From positions 26,317,453-26,381,452 of the forward strand of contig NC_087066.1 in the NCBI RefSeq assembly GCF_963678635.1: DNA of 64,000 nucleotides, in the 5' to 3' direction. Below, one piece after another: positions 1-9,830 of this stretch (position 1 is its first letter; every line of letters starts with the position of its first letter). Under the pieces are notes generated by a model. That model was not told the DNA's origin and did not search any database. It was given only the letters and a program-made list of their open reading frames with translations. The DNA is from Symsagittifera roscoffensis. Taxonomy: Eukaryota; Xenacoelomorpha; Acoela; Convolutidae. The translations under genes were made by a program, and so were the position numbers.

Positions 1-1473
1 AAACTTTCTTTTAACCCGGTTGGAAAGGAATTATATAATTTTCCCAGCTAAACAACGCAGCTTACTAAACACCATGAAACACAAACTAACATCATGACTA
101 AGAAAAGAAAACCCACAGTACTCAAACTGGATTAAACCAGCTTAAAGAACCGATAATTTTTTCTTTTGAAGACTATTGATAAGTCTAAAAAAGAAAGTAT
201 AAAACACCAGACAGTCGAAAGACAAACTCAACTCAAACAATTTGATTTTTAAGAAAAGGGCACAACTAAAACAACAAAAGGAAAAAACCAGAAACAAACA
301 CGACACAAAAGGTCAACACAAAACAAGACCCCATAAAAAACCAGCATAAAATCATACCCTCACTCCTGGCCTAACCCACCAGAAGAGGACGAAGTCCTGA
401 GTATGCTTAAAAGCCGGCCTAACCCACCGTGCTAGAATCCCGATTTGTGACTCACTCCCTATTTTTGATAAGAGGTACTCAAGTGTGAGTCATTCTTTTA
501 AAATAACTGAACTAAAAACAAAAGCTTTTGCGATAAAAACTAATTAAAAATCACAACTAAAAAGAAGGACTTACTAAATCTTTATTTATGTAAAATTTAT
601 ATTGCAGTAATATAGATCATACATAATCACGAAGACGAGCATCAAGCAGCTAAGACGACCTCATCACGCACAACCTACAGAATGGCTGAACACAACCGAT
701 ATGCCGCTCACAACCACAACTCAAAGGATTTAATGTACGACTTGACTCCGAAGCAAAGGACTTTATTGAAACAGGCCAATGACCACCTCGATGTTCAAGT
801 ATACGTACAGATCCGAGTTACAGGGCATTCCCTCCAAACTCGAGCTTCACTCCCATCCCAATTCATATCGAAACAAAATTCTTCACACCGATCTTAACAA
901 ACCATCTTGAAATCAGATTGACTTTGTTAATGATCTCATTCATCTTTGAAGGACAAGATGAAATCTGCGATTCCAGCTTCCTGGAGCTTCCTCCTCCAAG
1001 AATGGAAAAGAAATGATGATCGCGGAACACAAACGATCGATCATCCATCCTCCACTACAGAAATAAGTCAAAGAAACAAAAACTCTGTAAACCCCGGATC
1101 CCAACTGTATATTATTATTGGTTATAAATTAGATATTGTATCTCTATAAAAAACTGAAGACTAACCAATCAGACTTTTGTAAGTGCTGAAACTACTTGTA
1201 GTTTCAGCACCAGAGCATTCTGAATTTAACTTACATCTTAGTTGCCTTTTCCAAGAGACCATCTCGTAACAAACCAGTATACTCTAGATCTATTGAGACT
1301 AAGAGATATAAGAGTAAGATTAAGATCGGTATTAGACTAAGAAGTTGCACGAATCTATCCGGCCGAAAATAAGATAGCGTGACGAGCAGACGGTGTACCT
1401 TATCCGAAATTACTCTATGAGTTAGAGCTTCATCCCAACTCAGCTTTGCAGCCTGTCTAAGCATAGTCCACTT
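1..1473. other. Left flank, no recognised gene
   Basis: AT-rich DNA outside the retrotransposon. The first 350 bases are strongly A-rich on the plus strand. A 13-bp direct repeat GGCCTAACCCACC occurs at 368-380 and 416-428, and an 8-bp inverted repeat (TGACTCAC/GTGAGTCA) lies at 448-455 and 485-492. A 71-codon ORF (682-897) and an 86-codon minus-strand ORF (1231-1491) show no family signature I recognise; the latter starts inside the LTR, so it is partly a junction product. I see no splice-compatible exon structure, rRNA or tRNA. Confidence 0.6.
1183..1210. repeat. Perfect 13-bp hairpin
   Basis: GTGCTGAAACTAC is followed by a 2-base spacer and its exact reverse complement. It stands alone in the flank 269 bases left of the retrotransposon target site. 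It could be a terminus remnant of a small mobile element or a chance cruciform; no function can be assigned. Confidence 0.75.
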
Positions 1474-1478
1474 CTCTT
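1474..1478. repeat. Target site duplication, left copy (CTCTT)
   Basis: The five bases directly before the 5' LTR start (TGTTGCAG at 1479) are CTCTT. The same five bases directly follow the 3' LTR end at 12744-12748. BEL/Pao integrases typically make short duplications of 4-6 bp, so the match supports these outer borders. Confidence 0.82.
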
Positions 1479-1502
1479 TGTTGCAGTGCAAAATTTAAAT
1501 GC

Positions 1503-2465
1503 CCGCGTTGACGTCCACAGAAGAAAAATGCTTATCATACAGTTTCATATATGAAGTCTATTGAAAAAATGCGTATCATAGAAAACTCATACATAATTCT
1601 AAAAAAACTTTAAAAGTTTTAGGGAACTTTTTTAGTCTACTTGCCTCAATTGAAGCTTTCTGGTCATTAAAAAAAATGATTTAAGTTTTCTTAAAAGAAA
1701 TGCTTATCATACAATTTTTATATATGAAAATTGTATGATATGCATTTTTTTCAGAAACATTAACAAACATTTGAGGTAAAAAGTTTTTGATTCCTTTTTT
1801 GGCTGCAAATCTAATTTTTGTGCTAAAATATTAATTTTTGCGAAACGAAAATTTTGCATGCCAATTTTGACTTTTTGTGTTTATAACGTAGTCCAGGATG
1901 AGTTTTTCACCCAAAAAATCCAAAAATCACAAAGTGTTTTTTTTGTAAACATGGATATTATCTTTTGTTTCATTTGCTAAAAGAAAAATATCCTTGTAGA
2001 AAAACAGGCCTTTTTTCTAAACCACCAAAATTTTTAAACTAAAATTTATCTATCCATATTCAAAAAATTAATTTTTTGGTATATAATTCCATGTGAAAAT
2101 GTTAAAATTTATTTTTACGGCTGAAATCACCAAATGCAGTTTATCTGCGTGGTAACTGCCAGTTACACTCTTGGTCGTGTTATGGCAAAAAAATCCTTGG
2201 CTAGTGTTTTGGTTGAAACACAAAATTTGAAAACAAAAATTGTTTTTTTTCATGCATGGAAAAAACACTATTCAAATCACTGCATCGTATGGAAAAAATG
2301 CTTGCCATACAATTTCATTTATGGAAAAAACGCTTATTTTGCTAAATTCATTCACTTATTTTTGCTCTATGAAATTGTATGAAAGAGTATTATAAACTTT
2401 TTTTTTCAATTAGGAAAATTTTATGATAAGCTTTTTTTATCAACCCGTGTGCAACTACAGAAATT
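1503..2465. mobile_element. Nested MITE-like insertion in the 5' LTR
   Basis: About 0.96 kb of AT-rich DNA that interrupts the 5' LTR and is absent from the 3' LTR. Inverted terminal-like arms are seen at 1524-1539 (AAAAATGCTTATCATA) and, reversed, at 2421-2438. The same ATGCTTATCATACAATTT word recurs internally, direct or inverted, near 1698, 1726, 2297 and 2370. No transposase ORF is present, so it is non-autonomous. The exact ends and a target duplication are not resolved (ACAGAA at about 1517 and 2457 is one candidate), and the superfamily cannot be named. Confidence 0.6.
1698..1747. repeat. Near-perfect hairpin inside the nested insertion
   Basis: About 22-bp arms (AAATGCTTATCATACAATTT and its complement with one or two mismatches) separated by about 5 bases of TATAT. 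The arm matches the terminal arms of the surrounding insertion, so this is an internal foldback copy of the element end. Confidence 0.8.
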
Positions 2466-2902
2466 GCGAAAGTAAGTAAAAGTGAACAGCGACTATAGCC
2501 AATCGTATATGAAACCGTTCAACTCGCAGGTCGACTGGGTTCTTATCCCCCAGATGCTAACCTTTATACATGTATATTCGACAGGCTATCCACACATTCG
2601 ACCGATTTTAATCGTTTTTTCTCTCAAACACGGTTCTTCAGATTTCTCAAACACGGTTCAGACTTCATTAAGACTGTTCTCCAAAAACGAGCAATTTTTC
2701 TCAAGGACAGATAACAGTGTTTTGACAGCTTGCTTTCAGTTTGCAGCTATAAATTGATGTTGTTATAGTTGATACAAAAAGCGGAAGTTGATAGTTTTGA
2801 GCGTTCTTTACCGAAGAATTTTTCTTCTTATTTCAAAAAGTGTTTCTTTACATATTTTTTAGTTTTTTTTCGAGATATTATCAGATTGAAGCGGGCACAG
2901 TT

Positions 2903-2920
2903 TGGCGTCCCACTAGGGAC
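2903..2920 (+). promoter_or_regulatory. Putative primer-binding site
   Basis: TGGCGTCCCACTAGGGAC begins three bases after the 5' LTR end. It starts with TGG, as required to pair with the CCA end of a tRNA primer. The tRNA cannot be identified from this alone. Position and opening triplet are the evidence. Confidence 0.6.
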
Positions 2921-2933
2921 AGACGAGCGAGGG

Positions 2934-3067
2934 AAGTCGTCATTTTTTTCATTTTCTGCTCACAAATACTGTCAGAGCTGCTCGTCAATGACAACGAACA
3001 ACGAGCGGGTACCAGAAGTCGTCATATTCTCGTATTCTGCTCACAACTACTAGTCAGAGCTGCTCGA
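2934..3067 (+). repeat. Duplicated 82-bp leader segment
   Basis: The segment starting AAGTCGTCAT and ending CAGAGCTGCTCG occurs at 2934-2985 and again at 3016-3068, with a period of 82 bases. Both include TTCTGCTCACAA. It lies in the untranslated leader just after the primer-binding site. Overlapping ORFs here have no known domain. Confidence 0.75.
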
Positions 3068-3099
3068 AAGTCGACAAAGGACTACGAATAGTCAAATGA

Positions 3100-3350
3100 C
3101 TACCCTTAGTTGGCCGAGTGGTCAGTTGATCGATAATCTAACTAGCCAAAAGCCGTCATAGTGAGCAGCTAACCGAATTGACCGAAAGTCGCCAAGGTGC
3201 TCACTTGACCGACAGTTGTCATAGTGAGCAGCTAACAGAATCGGCCGATATTCGCCCAGGGCTCAGTTGGCCGAAACTCGTCGCAGTGCTCAGTTGGCCG
3301 AAAATTGTCACAGTGTGCAGCTAGCCGAACTGGCTGAAAGTCCTCAAAGT
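3100..3350 (+). repeat. Degenerate 27/35-bp tandem repeats in the leader
   Basis: Units beginning CAGTTGGCCGAAA, CAGCTAGCCGAA, CAGCTAACCGAA or CACTTGACCGA recur through this stretch, alternating between about 27 and about 35 bases. Each ends in a GTCATAGTG- or GTCGCAGTG-like word. About eight units can be recognised. They sit between primer-binding site and gag. ORFs on both strands across them are by-products of the repeat. Confidence 0.7.
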
Positions 3351-4563
3351 TTGCGATTGGACGAGGAGAGGAGCCCGTCAGCCGACAGACGACAGACGGA
3401 CAGACATAAGAGCAGACTGGCGGAGGAGAGGCCTGTTCAGTTGTCCTGATTGTGGACTTTGGGTCGAAGTGGAGCGGTGTTTTTCTCGACACTCGACGTT
3501 TTTGGATTTTTTCCCCGTGATTGCCGGTCTTAAAAACTTGCTGCTATAAGTTTGATTACGATGTTCTATATTATTTTCCGACTCAAAGCAAGTTCCGAGC
3601 TCTAATTTTTTGTCGATGCCAAAAATTTTGGACTGGTTCGTTTTCTATTTTTTCTGGAAATTCAAACTTTATGGATCAGTTTAGTTGAATTGAAATACGT
3701 GCAATCTTAGACAGACAAACTGTACTAGTTTTTTTCTCAATACCAAAACTTTTGGATAAAACTTTTAGGAATTCAAGATCCTTGTGATCATACAATAGAC
3801 AACAGTTGCTAAACCCCTAAAATGTATACCCATAACTCAGCAAAAATTTGCTGTAGTTGAAATCAATTACATATTAAGTGGTCTTTCAGTGTAATATCAG
3901 GCAAATTAAGTTGAGTTTTCCAGCCTAAGGTTTTTTTTCGTGTGTGTTGTTGGAATTCATTCGACTTGCCTGATTCCTGACCTTCTTTTGGTAAATATAA
4001 AAACAAACCCCGTTCCGCTCGTAAGTCTATCGACTAAGTAAGAATTGGTGTGCCTATGGTGTGCTAGTCTTAAGTGCTAGTTCGTTACATCATGCGCTAC
4101 AAACTTCCCGCAACGTCGCAAAAGCGCGTGAAAGAGACTTGCTTCACAAAACCCCGTTCAAGTTTGAACTTCAACTCTAAGGACTCGCAGAAGACTATTC
4201 AGTTCTACCTGCATCAATTTTAATCGTTACGAACCGATCTTGTCATTTGGCGCGACGCCATTGGTAATTCTGGAGGATGAAGAGAAGCAATCAGTTGGAG
4301 CAGCCATTCTCGTGGTTAACGTGGTGAAAGACTACATTTCCAAGCGTAAAGCTAAGAACCAGGTTCTCATTGAGAAGTACAAGGAGCTTCACCAGCCCCC
4401 ACGTATTGAATTAAAGACTCTCCTCTTGATAAAGCGAAGAGAGCTAGCCTCAGCACCCGCTAACCCCGTAAAAAGTGGAGACGTTTACCAGTTAAAAACC
4501 AAAATCCGTAAAAAACAGGCTTCAACCAGAGGCTTTGGGTAGTCAAGTTAGTACCCCTTGAAA
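3351..4563 (+). other. Unassigned block between leader and gag
   Basis: About 1.2 kb without a recognised element domain. It holds AT-rich sequence (3480-3960), a TATA-like word (AATATAAAAAC near 3996), a short ATG ORF at 4092 and a 100-codon ORF at 4240-4542. It may be extended leader, an older insertion, or a diverged gag N-terminus; the sequence does not decide between these. Confidence 0.5.
4240..4542 (+). CDS. Unidentified 100-codon ORF upstream of gag
   Basis: An open frame of 100 codons starting at TTG. The protein is lysine-rich, with a central charged stretch (KDYISKRKAKNQVLIEKYKE, about residues 30-49) likely to be helical, and a basic C-terminus (KTKIRKKQ). I do not recognise a family. 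Position suggests a remnant of the gag N-terminus or of an inserted sequence. It lies just before the duplicated gag segment and in the same orientation. Base use is less AT-rich than the DNA on either side, which mildly favours past coding. Low confidence as a real product. Confidence 0.25.
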   Translation: MSFGATPLVILEDEEKQSVGAAILVVNVVKDYISKRKAKNQVLIEKYKELHQPPRIELKTLLLIKRRELASAPANPVKSGDVYQLKTKIRKKQASTRGFG

Positions 4564-6266
4564 GCTAGGCTTTCTGTGATATCTCTCTCGTGATTTAATA
4601 AGGACTGCAATGTTTCAAGGTCTTTGGCGCTTGTTTTAAAAAGCAAGGAACATATAAGGCCTTCTCATTAATAGCTTGAATCTTCATTGTCTTCATTTAG
4701 CTAACTTGCAATTTGTCTTCTTTTTCGTGTCCGAGAAATTTTTCCGCTCGTATACCGAGCCCCTTCCGATCTTGCCAGTCGGTGTTTGAACCCTCTGGAA
4801 TTCAAAAGTTCTTTTCCAATCACAATTTTCTTTGCAAAAGTAATCGAAAAAAAATTGATTTTGAATGACGTAGTAGTTGATTGTTTATGTCATACATGTA
4901 AATTTTTCTTTTAAGCTTCGCTTGTAATTTATGAAGCATACGGCCAAGAGATTCGGTAAAAACATGGAAGAAAAGATACATAATGGATTAAACAAATTGT
5001 TTGAAAACAGAGACTATACAGAAAATGAGCTTTACAAACATCATGCTCTCGTTCTAGAGTACATTGAAAATCAAACCCGCTCGACAAAAACTGATGCAGT
5101 TATCATAAAAAAAAAACATGAACAGAACACGCAGTTGAACTAAAAGAATAAATCATTCAGTTGGCTGAAAAAGCCGAAGAACCCGACAATTACATACCCG
5201 AAAAAGATTTTTTGCTCCACATATTAACCCAGACTAGTTATATGATTTTACAGGAGGCCGGAACTTATAAATTGGGTTAAGAAAAAACAGATGTAAATGA
5301 GACTATAGTGAGGACCCAAAAAGATGAAGTAGCTTGAGACACTAGGTCTAAATCCTCACTTCGAACTGGAGGCACTGGATACAAAATGTCAAATGTAGCT
5401 TCTAAAAAACTGAACACAAAAAGAACCCATGATTCAAACTCACGTATCAGTCCGTATACGGCCGCATTGGAGTCTAAGAACTCCAGGAAGACAAAACGCA
5501 ATCTCGCATTGAATAGGTTGCGGCAAGACTAAAATGCCAGGCAGGCTAGCGTAGCTTTGAAAAAAAACAGCAACAAATTGGTTAAGAGTTAGAGGCATTA
5601 GCTGAAGATCAGAGGAGAAAGCTAAAAAAATTCGTGTTTGAGGGATTGCAAATACTTGTTTTACCAACAATAGAAGTTGACATATCTTCCGAAAAGGAAA
5701 AACTAGTTAGGACGAGTTTAAAAAAAGTCAGTTTTCAACTTGCTGAAAAAAGTGAGGAGGATCGTACTGATTCCTGGGCTGATTTTATCAAAGATTATAT
5801 TTCCGCTGTCTCGGTTGCCCAACCGGAAAACACAGTTAATATTGAACAACCGAATTTTCCACAATGAGATTACCGTCATTTTCTGAGTTTCATGGACCAT
5901 CCCGTCACGGTTTCACTGCTGGGCATGAATTATCTACTGATCCTGGTTTGCATATCAGTAATCATATAGCCTCTCGGCCAAATAGCTCGAGATCAAATTT
6001 GTCTTTAAGTACTAATGACGCATCTGTTACGGTTCCTCTTTGTCTAGCACCTTAAGTCGGTGTTAATTATTAACCTACTCCCGTTATTTCTCAATCTGGT
6101 TTCCTTTCAAACTCGGGATCAAATTTTGATGACACAAGTATGCAGGGTCTGTTGAATCAATTTCCGCTAAGGTACACAGTTCCGCGAACTGTCTCGCCTT
6201 CTGTGCCGCAGGTTTCTTGGAATCATCCGATAACTCATCATTTGTCACCAGCGCATTCACATAATT
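4564..6266 (+). repeat. Gag-region tandem duplication, copy A (about 1.70 kb)
   Basis: This segment starts GCTAGGCTTTCTGTGAT and ends CATTCACATAATT. The next base begins a second copy with the same start at 6267. The copies can be followed base by base with scattered substitutions and small indels, including shared words around 4595/6298 and 5450/7155. Divergence shows the duplication is not recent. A CTAGGC microhomology lies at the junction. Confidence 0.92.
4931..5866 (+). pseudogene. Gag N-terminal region, copy A (broken)
   Basis: Structural polyprotein fragment. The first open part (4931-5143) encodes an acidic-basic helical segment (MEEKIHNGLNKLFENRDYTE, then ELYKHHALVLEYIENQTRS), a layout like the coiled-coil start of BEL gag. 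Frames then shift several times. A later frame (5634-5867) continues with a charged, likely coiled stretch and ends before a stop at 5865-5867. A further short frame (5864-6055) gives a Ser/Asn/His-rich linker. At least three breaks separate these parts. The gag identity rests mainly on position upstream of the capsid-like segment and zinc knuckle. Confidence 0.55.
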
Positions 6267-7935
6267 GCTAGGCTTTCTGTGATAACTCTCTCGTGATTTA
6301 ATAAGGACTGCAAGGTTTCAAGGTCTTTGGCGCTCGTTTTAAAAAGCAAAAAAACATATAAGGCCTTCTCATTGATAGCTTGACTCTTCGTTGTCTTCAT
6401 TTAGCTAACTTGAAATTTGTCTTCTTTTTCGTGTCCGAGACATTGTTCCTCTCGTATACCGAGACCCTTCCGATCTTGCCAGTCGGTGTTTGAACTTCCT
6501 TGAACTCAAAAATTTTTCTCCACTCACAGTTATCTTTGCAAAAGTAATCGTAAGTAAATGGATTTTGAATGACGTAGTAGTTGATTGCTTATGTCATACA
6601 TATAAATTAATCTTTTAAGTTTCATTTGTAACTTATCAAGCATACAGAAATTAGATTGGGTAACAGCATGGAAGAAAAGATACATAAACATTAAATAAGT
6701 TTTTTAAAGCAGAGACTATATGGAAATTGAGCTTTATAAATATCATGCTCTCGTACTAGAGTACATTGAAAATCGAACCCACTCGACAAAAATGGATATA
6801 CTTATCATAAAAATTAAACTTTTAATGGAACACGCAGTTGAACTATGAGAGGAAATCATTTTATTGGCTCGAAAAACTAAAGAACCCGACAAATAGATAC
6901 CCAAAAAAAATTTTGGCTCCACATATTAACAGAGACTAATTGTAAAATATTACAGGAGGCCGGAACTTATAAATTGGGTTAAGAAAAAGCAGAAGTAAAC
7001 GAGACTTTAGTGAGGATCCAAAAGGATGAAGTAGCTTGAGACACTAGGTCTAAATCTGCGTTTCGAATTGGAGGCACTGGTTCCAAAATGTCGAATGTAG
7101 CTTCTAAGAAATTGAACACAAAAAGAACCCTTGATTCAAATTCACGTTCAGTCCGTATACGGCCGCATTGGAGTCTAAGAACTCCAGGAAGACAAAACGC
7201 AACCTCGCATTGGATAGGTTGCGGCAAGACAAACATGCCAGGCACGCCAGCGTAGCTTTGAAAATAAAACAGCAACAAAATGATTAAGAGTTAGAGGCAT
7301 TAGCTGAAGATCAGAGGATAAAGTCAAATAGAGTCGAGTTTGAAGGATTTTAAATAGAAGATGACCTATCTTCCGAAAGCGAAAAATTAGATGGAACGAG
7401 TTTAACTAAAGTCAGTCTTCAGCCTGTTGAAAAAAAAGAGAAGGATCGTACTGGTTCCTGGGTTGATTCTATCAAAGATTATACTTCCGTTGTCTCGGCC
7501 GCCCAACCGGAAAACACAGTTAATTTTGAGCAGCCAAATTTTCCACAGTGGGATTAACGTCATTTCCTGAGTTTCATGGACATTGCTGGGCATGGAGTAT
7601 TTAGTGATCCTGGTTTGCACATCAGTAATCATATAGCCTCTCGGCCAAATAGCTCGAGATCAAATTTGTCTTTAAGTACTAATGACGCATCTGTTACGGT
7701 TCCTCTTTGTCTAGCACCTTATGTCGGTGTTAATTATTAACCTACTCCCGTTATTTCTCAGCCTGGTTTCCTTCCAAACTCGGGATCAAATTTTGATGAC
7801 ACAAGTATGCAGGGTCTGTTGAATCAATTTCCGCTAAAGCACACAGTTCCGCAAAAAGTCTCGCCTTCTGTGCTTCAGGTTTCTTGGAATTATCCGATAA
7901 TTCATCATTTGTCAACAGCTCATTCACATAATTGC
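6267..7935 (+). repeat. Gag-region tandem duplication, copy B (about 1.67 kb)
   Basis: Second copy of 4564-6266. The copy B reading frames differ from copy A: several stretches open in A are closed here, and small deletions occur, for example around 5880-5930 versus 7570-7600. Copy B runs without a break into the downstream capsid-like region, so it keeps the original downstream junction. Confidence 0.92.
6668..7640 (+). pseudogene. Gag N-terminal region, copy B (broken)
   Basis: Counterpart of the gag fragment at 4931-5866. The equivalent of the opening helix (about 6668-6850) is interrupted by a frameshift and stop. The charged region near 7370-7550 survives in pieces. It is followed by the same Ser/Asn-rich linker (about 7620-7735) and then by a proline/glutamine/histidine-rich frame at 7807-8079. 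As copy B directly adjoins the rest of the element, this is the copy in the ancestral position. Confidence 0.5.
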
Positions 7936-8159
7936 CGGAGACAGAATCAGCAGCCCCTTTGTGCGCATGTTGGCGCTGCAAACAGTTTGCCTGTTGGGGC
8001 CCATTTGGGAATTTCAGCATATGGTTTGACCCCGCAATCAAGGTTGCCAATGCAAATGTGTTTTCATTGTACACTCTGATTGGTGGTACTTCAAAAGGGC
8101 TCTCCGTATATCAATGGTGGTACCGTATATTTTACTCCTCAAGCTAATCTCTAAAGTAC

Positions 8160-8640
8160 AAATCACGCTTACCAATGATTTTCTAATCCTCTTGATGATT
8201 CTTCATATGAACATCCGGTAGAGCAATCAATTTTTTTTAGTAAATTGGATGGTAACGCTTTTAACTGGTTTGACTGCTTTTGACAATTTACCTCAATCAT
8301 CGATTGCGCCCTTCCGAGTGATGACGAGAAATCAATTGATTTAAAAAGCGCTCGAAACAGGAAAACCCAAAGCGGATATCGCCGAAGACAGTTATAGTGA
8401 AGTCTTATACAATGATACAATTGCTACCTTGCAGAGAAAATTTGGCCAGCGTCATACAATTCGTTTCCCTTCCAAATGCATAGTTCAGAGAACTTCATCA
8501 ATTTTTCTTCCGCCGTTTTAGGACTGGTCGCAATTTTTCAATCGTTGTCATTTCAAGATGACCTTAAAAGCGAAATTCGTCTAAAACAGGCTCTCTCCAA
8601 GCTCTCACAAACCTTGAAGAAGCTTGTGTAATGCATACCG
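8160..8640 (+). pseudogene. Gag capsid-like segment (DUF1759-like)
   Basis: Translating about 8172-8280 gives a stretch ending in KLDGNAFNWFDCF. After a stop, the same frame reads TSIIDCALPSDDEKSIDLKS, and a shifted frame (about 8360-8450) contains the word ATLQRKFGQRHTI. The pattern of a conserved G-x-A-x-x-W-x-x-F block followed by an L-x-x-x-F-G-Q block resembles the DUF1759 domain typical of BEL/Pao gag. At least one in-frame stop and one frameshift break it. Its place between the linker and the zinc knuckle fits. Confidence 0.62.
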
Positions 8641-8833
8641 TTACGCATAATTGGCAGCGTCCTAGCCTTTTAGTTTTCAATAATTGGTTAAAATAAGAAA
8701 GGGCAGAGCCACGAAAGATTACGCACTGTTGGTTCTAGAGCTAAAACAGCAGAAATGGTAAAACCCGAAAAAACCGAAGTATTTATAAAGCACTAGCGAT
8801 TATAAACGCAAGCCTATTTTTCTGCCGTGCCTG

Positions 8834-9046
8834 TTGTGTAAAAAAAACAAGGAAAAGAATGCCACTCAGCGGGCAAAATTTCTAGCTGAGCAAATCCATT
8901 GCTTCGCATGCCTCAATGGGAACCACGGCTTCCGTAAATGCTCGAAGGCAAAGAAGTGTCCAAAACAAGACTGTGAAAGCAAGAACAACATCCTTCTTCA
9001 CGGCGCTGAAAGAATTTTTCCATCAAAGGAAAAAACATCAAGTTAA
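8834..9046 (+). pseudogene. Gag nucleocapsid zinc-knuckle fragment
   Basis: A 70-codon open stretch with a CCHC zinc knuckle, CFACLNGNHGFRKC, in spacing C-x2-C-x4-H-x4-C, about residues 23-36. It is followed by a second cysteine pair in CPKQDCESKNN and the LLHGAE-like word seen after the knuckle in BEL/Pao polyproteins. In intact elements this binds genomic RNA during packaging. It is preceded by stops in frame, so it is only a fragment of the former gag-pol ORF. The four metal ligands are intact. Confidence 0.82.
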
Positions 9047-9059
9047 AAAAATGAATCAC

Positions 9060-9700
9060 TCATGCATCTGTTGGGTGTGAAATTTACAAAAAATTACCGA
9101 AAGCACTGTTGCCAATTGCAACAACTGGTTTATCTTCGGGTAGCACCAGATTCCAGAGCTTCTTTTTTTTGAAGGAGCATCTACATATTCGTGGGTTTCC
9201 GCATCTCTCGGTAGCCGCTTGAATTTGGTTGGTGAGCCAGTCCACTTATCTATCAGAGATTTTAATGCCGTAAAAGTCATGGAAACTCACCGGGTTAAAT
9301 TCAATGTCGCGTCTGAATTGAATAACGCAAATTTATCCTCCAATATGGAAATTTACGTAGGAGACAACATTCATATTGGCACAGAATGTATCAATGTACC
9401 TGAGTTGCAGAGTAAAAATTTTTAGTTTGCTCCAATAAAGCCCATAAAGTACAATTATGAGGATGCAGAAGTTATCCTCGGACATTATTACTACCACGCC
9501 AATCATCCGGTTGAGTTCTCTTAGGAGAAGACTCTAACTCACCATGTTCCGTCCGCCTAACGTTAGGTTGGTTCATTAGTGATCAGTTACAGCCGTCCGC
9601 CGGTTTAACTTCTTCTTGCTTTAAGTGCGTTGTTGAGGATTCTTCTCTAAAGGGCCAGATAAACTCTTGGTAAGAATTGCAATCTTATGGAGCCGTTGTG
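9060..9700 (+). pseudogene. Retroviral-type aspartic protease remnant (DUF1758-like) and linker
   Basis: Around 9087-9150 a frame reads ALLPIA, the usual lead-in of the BEL protease. The DSG/DTG active-site triplet cannot be seen, and the reading frame shifts nearby. The open stretch 9219-9425 (NLVGEPVHLSIRDF onwards) looks like the protease body. A frame after 9432 gives YNYEDAEVILGHYYY, matching the hydrophobic ILG flap region. Near 9573 a frame reads GWFISDQLQPSAG, the G-W-x-I-S word between protease and RT in this group. At least four breaks are present. Confidence 0.6.
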
Positions 9701-9830
9701 CCGCAAAAAACGCGCTTTATCCATTTGATATTCCGAAATTTTTCATAATGGTGAAAATTAAATTGTGACTATGCTTTGGGCTGATAACAGTGGCAGCCTA
9801 CCTAACAATTGTTAGTCATCGCTTGCAAAA

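Larger units (their letters stand above)
1479..2899 (+). repeat. 5' LTR, split by an insertion
   Basis: The first about 24 bases (1479-1502) match the start of the 3' LTR, sharing TGTTGCAGTGCAAAATT. The remainder (about 2466-2899) aligns with 12320-12743 through shared stretches such as GCGACTAT, ACGTTCAA-like and CAAACACGGTTC words, the GCAGCTATAAATTG segment and the terminal GGCACA. Without the insertion it would be about 458 bp, matching the 449-bp 3' LTR. The LTRs start with TG and end with CA. They have diverged by many substitutions and indels, so the insertion is old. The TATA-like motif in the other LTR reads TACAAAAAG here (2773-2781). Confidence 0.85.

Noticed and set aside
1231-1491. 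Minus-strand 86-codon ORF with a hydrophobic stretch as a membrane-protein exon
   Set aside because: Its first codons lie inside the LTR, so the frame is created by the insertion. No other support.
2448-2899. 5' LTR starting at 2448 (TGTGCAAC)
   Set aside because: The 3' LTR has no matching start there and no target duplication fits. The 1479 start gives both an LTR match and a CTCTT duplication.
3232-3492. ORFs on both strands of the leader (Arg/Ser/Pro-rich)
   Set aside because: They are translations of the degenerate 27/35-bp repeats and have no counterpart in known element proteins.
5277-7278. Minus-strand ORFs at 5277-5670 and 6979-7278 that resemble each other
   Set aside because: They look alike because they lie in the two copies of the 1.7-kb duplication. 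The plus strand carries the gag-like sequence.
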